A DNA stretch of 34,261 nt from JAVVUJ01 sp964582545 (lineage in GTDB: Bacteria > Bacillota > Clostridia > Peptostreptococcales > Anaerovoracaceae). Made by a program: the position numbers and the translations under genes. Below the pieces are notes generated by a model. The model saw only the letters and a program-made list of their open reading frames with translations. It did no database searches and was not told the DNA's origin. Below are positions 32,091-34,261 of the stretch, in pieces (the first letter of the stretch is position 1; each line of letters begins with the position of its first letter). The stretch covers positions 1 to 34,261 of the forward strand of contig CAZOSB010000027.1 of assembly GCA_964582545.1 (NCBI GenBank), read 5' to 3'.

Positions 32091-32106
32091 AGCAATATTT
32101 GTGCCA
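32091..32106 (-). promoter_or_regulatory. Sigma-54 (-24/-12) promoter of the deacetylase-aminotransferase unit
   Basis: On the minus strand TGGCACAAATATTGCT matches the consensus TGGCACG-N4-TTGCW at nearly every position, with GG and GC exactly 10 bases apart. It is about 60 bases before the deacetylase start, and directly after the terminator of the sigma-54 activator gene. Confidence 0.88.
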
Positions 32107-32120
32107 TAAAAACGTGGATT

Positions 32121-32158
32121 AAAAAACAAGGTATCCAGAATAGACTACCTTGTTTTTT
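32121..32158 (-). terminator. Intrinsic terminator overlapping the activator stop codon
   Basis: ACAAGGTA (to 32133) pairs with TACCTTGT (from 32146), with A/T runs on both sides; the minus-strand T run follows the left arm. The stem includes the stop codon of the activator gene and separates it from the sigma-54 promoter immediately after. Confidence 0.75.
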
Positions 32159-33089
32159 TATTTCCTGTTGGAATATCTTTTTTATATTTATTTAGCTTCA
32201 AAGAAACAGAACCCTGACTGATCCCTAATATTTGCGCAACTTTTGTGGTGGTACCATACCTTTCATAGGCTTCCAGAAGTACTGACTTCTCAACCTCCTC
32301 TAGGATTTCTTTTAAAGACTTTCTACCGATTTCATATTTGCTGACAGTCACCTTAGAATAGATTTCAGGTGGAAGCATCGACTCTGTAATCACGTTATCA
32401 TCTGCCGTAAGAAGAACTCTTTCCACGATATTTTGCAGTTCCCGTACATTACCGGGCCATGAATAATCCTTCATAAATTCCATTGCCCTTGAAGAAAACT
32501 TGCGTTGAATCCCGTATTTTAGGTTAAACAACTCTATAAATTCATGAATCAAAGATGGAATATCCTCCCTTCGCTGTCGAAGGGGTGGAATAGTTACAGA
32601 AATGACATTGATGCGATAGAGCAAATCTTTTCGAAAAGCTCCTAACTCTACTGACAAGGATAAATCTTTATTTGTAGCGGCAATCAATCTAAAGTCGATG
32701 GCCTTCTCCTGAGTTCCTCCTAATCTCGTAATTTTTTTCTCCTGAATCACCTTTAATAGCTTGACCTGTAAGGGTAATGGCAAATCGCCAATTTCGTCCA
32801 AAAGCAAGGTGCCATTTGCCGCCATTTCGATCAATCCCTTTTTCCCATTGGCATTGGCACCTGTAAAGGCTCCCTTCTCATATCCAAACAGCTCAGATTC
32901 CAAGAGATTGACCGGTATAGCCCCGCAGTCTATGACCACATAGGGCTTATCCCGGCGCTGGCTCAAACCGTGAATCATCTTTGCATATCGATTCTTCCCT
33001 ACCCCCGATTCCCCCATCAGGAGAACCGTCGTATCAAAGGGTGCGATTTTTTTAAGGATATCTTCTATTTTCTGCATGTTTTTATTCAT
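32145..33089 (-). CDS. Sigma-54-dependent activator lacking a sensory domain
   Basis: 314 residues. The AAA+ domain begins right at the N-terminus: Walker A GESGVGKN (residues 26-33; the usual sequence is GKE/GKT), LFGYEKGAFTGANANGKKG (loop intact as GAFTGA), LLLDEIGDLPLPLQ (Walker B) and LRQRREDIP (arginine region). A Fis-type HTH ends the protein (TTKVAQILGISQGSVSLKLNKYKK). No PAS, GAF or receiver domain precedes the AAA+, as in PspF, so its activity would be set by a partner protein or by its amount. Directly downstream lies a sigma-54 promoter, making it the most likely activator for the following genes. AGAGG precedes the start. Confidence 0.93.
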   Translation of the reverse strand: MNKNMQKIEDILKKIAPFDTTVLLMGESGVGKNRYAKMIHGLSQRRDKPYVVIDCGAIPVNLLESELFGYEKGAFTGANANGKKGLIEMAANGTLLLDEIGDLPLPLQVKLLKVIQEKKITRLGGTQEKAIDFRLIAATNKDLSLSVELGAFRKDLLYRINVISVTIPPLRQRREDIPSLIHEFIELFNLKYGIQRKFSSRAMEFMKDYSWPGNVRELQNIVERVLLTADDNVITESMLPPEIYSKVTVSKYEIGRKSLKEILEEVEKSVLLEAYERYGTTTKVAQILGISQGSVSLKLNKYKKDIPTGNKKTR

Positions 33090-33167
33090 TTTTAACCTCT
33101 AGCTTTTAAGTGGTTGTGATTATCGGGATTTTAAGACGACATGTAAATCAGAGAAAATCTTGCTCTC

Positions 33168-33196
33168 ATTTTACACTTTTTGTCGAGTAAATTCAA
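33168..33196 (-). promoter_or_regulatory. Sigma-A-type promoter of the sensor-less activator gene
   Basis: On the minus strand TTGAAT (33191-33196) and TAAAAT (33168-33173) are 17 bases apart, about 80 bases before the start codon. Confidence 0.45.
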
Positions 33197-33211
33197 AGGC
33201 TTTATTGTGGG

Positions 33212-33260
33212 CAAGGTCGGTTTTACGCTTATTGAGAACAAGGTCGGTTTTACGCTTATT
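33212..33260. repeat. Tandem 22-bp direct repeat upstream of the activator promoter
   Basis: Two exact 22-bp copies containing AAGGTCGGTTTTACGC lie at 33212-33233 and 33239-33260 (period 27, spacer GAGAA). The pair lies just upstream of the activator promoter on the minus strand and may be a protein-binding site. Confidence 0.8.
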
Positions 33261-33336
33261 AAAAATATGAACAATTGAGATAAAAATTCATTTTTTCCAG
33301 ATATGAAAAAACGCCTGCCTAATAAATGCACGCCTC

Positions 33337-33384
33337 TTTATTTACAAACTATTTATTGACATTGTAAATAAAATTACATATGAT
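33337..33384 (+). promoter_or_regulatory. Antitoxin-toxin promoter with operator-like inverted repeat
   Basis: A consensus -35 TTGACA (33356-33361) and -10 TATGAT (33379-33384) are 17 bases apart. The arms TTTATTTACAA (33337-33347) and TTGTAAATAAA (33362-33372) are exact reverse complements and frame the -35, as expected for autoregulation by the antitoxin or the complex. Confidence 0.75.
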
Positions 33385-33417
33385 AGAGATAATAAGATAG
33401 TAAGGAGAGTGAGTATA

Positions 33418-33696
33418 ATGGCACAGACCAATATAAATATTCGTATGGATGAGGATTTGAAGCGGGATTTTGACAGATTGTGTACTGAATTGGGTCTTAA
33501 TATGACTACAGCCTTTAATATTTTTGCAAGAACGGTTGTCCGTAGGCACGGAATACCCTTTGAGGTGGCTTTGGATATTCCCAACTCCGAAACCATTGCG
33601 GCTATTGAGGAAGTACAGCGAATGAAGCGTGACCCTAACAAAAAGCTTTATTCCAGCTTTTCAGAACTGCTAAACGAGGTGGAAGCGGATGTATAA
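33418..33696 (+). CDS. RelB/DinJ family antitoxin
   Basis: About 92 residues from ATG 33418, chosen for AAGGAG at 33402-33407; GTG 33409 is in frame but too close to that site. The N-terminus (TNINIRMDEDLKRDFDRLCTELGLNMTTAFNIFARTVVRRHGIPFEV, by position) is the RHH DNA-binding segment of RelB/DinJ antitoxins. The C-terminal part wraps the toxin. The stop codon is 8 bases into the toxin gene, typical of translational coupling. Confidence 0.9.
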   Translation: MAQTNINIRMDEDLKRDFDRLCTELGLNMTTAFNIFARTVVRRHGIPFEVALDIPNSETIAAIEEVQRMKRDPNKKLYSSFSELLNEVEADV

Positions 33697-33961
33697 AATT
33701 TCGGCTTCCACCAAATTCAAAAAGGAATTAAAGCTTGCAATCAAACGAGGATACAAAATGTCCCTTTTAGATGATGTGGTTACAAGGCTTGCTGCCGGTG
33801 AAACATTGCCGGAAAAATATCTTGACCACCCTCTAAGGGGGAATTATGAGGGCTGCCGTGAATGTCATATCACGCCGGATTGGTTGCTCATTTATGAGAT
33901 TTCAGATAGCGAACTGATTTTGTATTTGACCAGAACTGGCACGCATAGCGATTTGTTTTAG
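33689..33961 (+). CDS. yafQ: YafQ-type mRNA interferase toxin (RelE superfamily)
   Basis: 90 residues. The RelE/YafQ fold is clear: STKFKKELKLAIKRGYKMSLLDDVVTRLAAGETLPEKYLDHPLRGNYEGCRECHITPDWLLIYEI (by position) carries the YafQ-type pattern with DHxLxGxYxGxRECHI.PDWLLIY and a final TRTGTHSDLF containing the catalytic-type His near the C-terminus. YafQ-like toxins cut mRNA on the ribosome. The overlap with the antitoxin gene and shared promoter complete the pair. Confidence 0.93.
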   Translation: MYKISASTKFKKELKLAIKRGYKMSLLDDVVTRLAAGETLPEKYLDHPLRGNYEGCRECHITPDWLLIYEISDSELILYLTRTGTHSDLF

Positions 33962-34072
33962 GCGATTCATTCGGTGAACTAACTTATATTTTGTGAAAGA
34001 GATATCAAATGTAACTAAAATATTCGTCTTCGCCTTTATTTTGCGTGGTATGACTATGCAATTCAAAGCGTA

Positions 34073-34092
34073 GAGATTTTTTATAAAATCTC
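34073..34092. repeat. Short hairpin before the right-edge gene
   Basis: GAGATTTT-TTAT-AAAATCTC is a perfect 8-bp stem. It lies between the toxin gene and the truncated membrane protein gene and has no T run. Confidence 0.4.
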
Positions 34093-34137
34093 ACATAGCT
34101 ATAGTATGTATCTTGAAAGAAATTTAAAGGAGGAATT

Positions 34138-34261
34138 ATGATAATCAAACTATATAAAAATCCTAAATACGGATTCCCCTTAGTTTCATTTATTTTGCTG
34201 ATTACCTGCGCTATTGTTACCTTGCCTACTGCTTTTCAAAACGACCTTTATCATATTTTTG
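34138..34261 (+). CDS. Membrane protein, cut by the window end
   Basis: An open frame of 41 residues from ATG 34138, with AAAGGAGG at 34126-34133 as an excellent ribosome binding site. The visible part, YKNPKYGFPLVSFILLITC and on, is a short polar start followed by one hydrophobic helix. The rest of the gene is outside the window and the family cannot be named. Confidence 0.65.
   Translation, partial: MIIKLYKNPKYGFPLVSFILLITCAIVTLPTAFQNDLYHIF

Larger units (their letters stand above)
33090..33408. other. Divergent gap between the activator and the toxin-antitoxin pair
   Basis: 319 bases without a gene. It holds the activator promoter (33168-33196, minus), a tandem 22-bp direct repeat (33212-33260), and the antitoxin promoter with its inverted repeat (33337-33384, plus). 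Confidence 0.6.

Noticed and set aside
33131..33331. Minus-strand 66-residue frame upstream of the sensor-less activator, as a lost sensory domain
   Set aside because: It shows no PAS-, GAF- or receiver-like pattern, and part of it is the translated tandem repeat.

Overview
The window looks like a chromosomal segment of an anaerobic, amino-acid-fermenting, spore-forming member of the Clostridia. Base composition is AT-rich and Shine-Dalgarno sites are strong. A Tlp-type small acid-soluble spore protein, a 2-oxoacid:ferredoxin oxidoreductase, a butyrate-type kinase and two sigma-54 activators all fit that reading. The lineage within Clostridia cannot be fixed by eye. The sequence is a draft assembly: 100 Ns at 11633-11732 are flanked by an exact 55-bp duplication, which looks like an unmerged contig overlap. 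No rRNA, tRNA, CRISPR array, transposase or phage gene was seen.

Layout. 1-4762: an acyl-CoA synthetase, divergent from a nucleoside salvage pair (DeoD phosphorylase and a membrane-anchored surface 5'-nucleotidase). 4769-8187: a minus-strand operon DUF2975 protein - small HTH regulator - DUF4173-like membrane protein - RDD membrane protein, driven by a consensus sigma-A promoter whose -35 lies in a perfect 39-bp palindrome. 8486-9616: a protein with Ca-binding-like Asp-rich loops. 9883-10913: the AzlCD branched-chain amino acid exporter. 11035-11563: a YbjQ protein and a small membrane protein. 11942-12325: a 49-residue ORF and the spore protein Tlp. 12517-15446: ACT protein - UPF0210/DUF711 protein - dicarboxylate/amino acid symporter. 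15577-19580: MnmM-type tRNA methyltransferase, a GyrI-like protein, two regulators (WYL and XRE types), and an N-acetylmuramoyl-L-alanine amidase.

19690-33089 is the most interesting part. About 11 kb of minus-strand catabolic genes (21231-32031) are bracketed by two sigma-54 activators. In transcription order the genes are: a cytosolic NodB-fold deacetylase-like protein, a class I aminotransferase, an AGCS amino acid:cation symporter, an iron-sulfur flavoprotein, a P-loop ATPase, the four subunits of a branched-chain 2-oxoacid:ferredoxin oxidoreductase (VOR), a butyrate-type kinase, a PduL-type phosphotransacylase and an M20 peptidase. Two well-formed sigma-54 promoters (-24/-12) are visible, one before the deacetylase and one before the symporter. 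Inferred pathway: import or release of amino acids, transamination to 2-oxoacids, ferredoxin-linked oxidative decarboxylation to acyl-CoA, PduL conversion to acyl phosphate, and kinase conversion to a fatty acid plus ATP. This would be a complete oxidative Stickland-type branch with PduL in the place usually held by Ptb.

33418-33961 is a RelB/DinJ-YafQ toxin-antitoxin pair with an operator-like inverted repeat around its promoter. The window ends inside a membrane protein gene.
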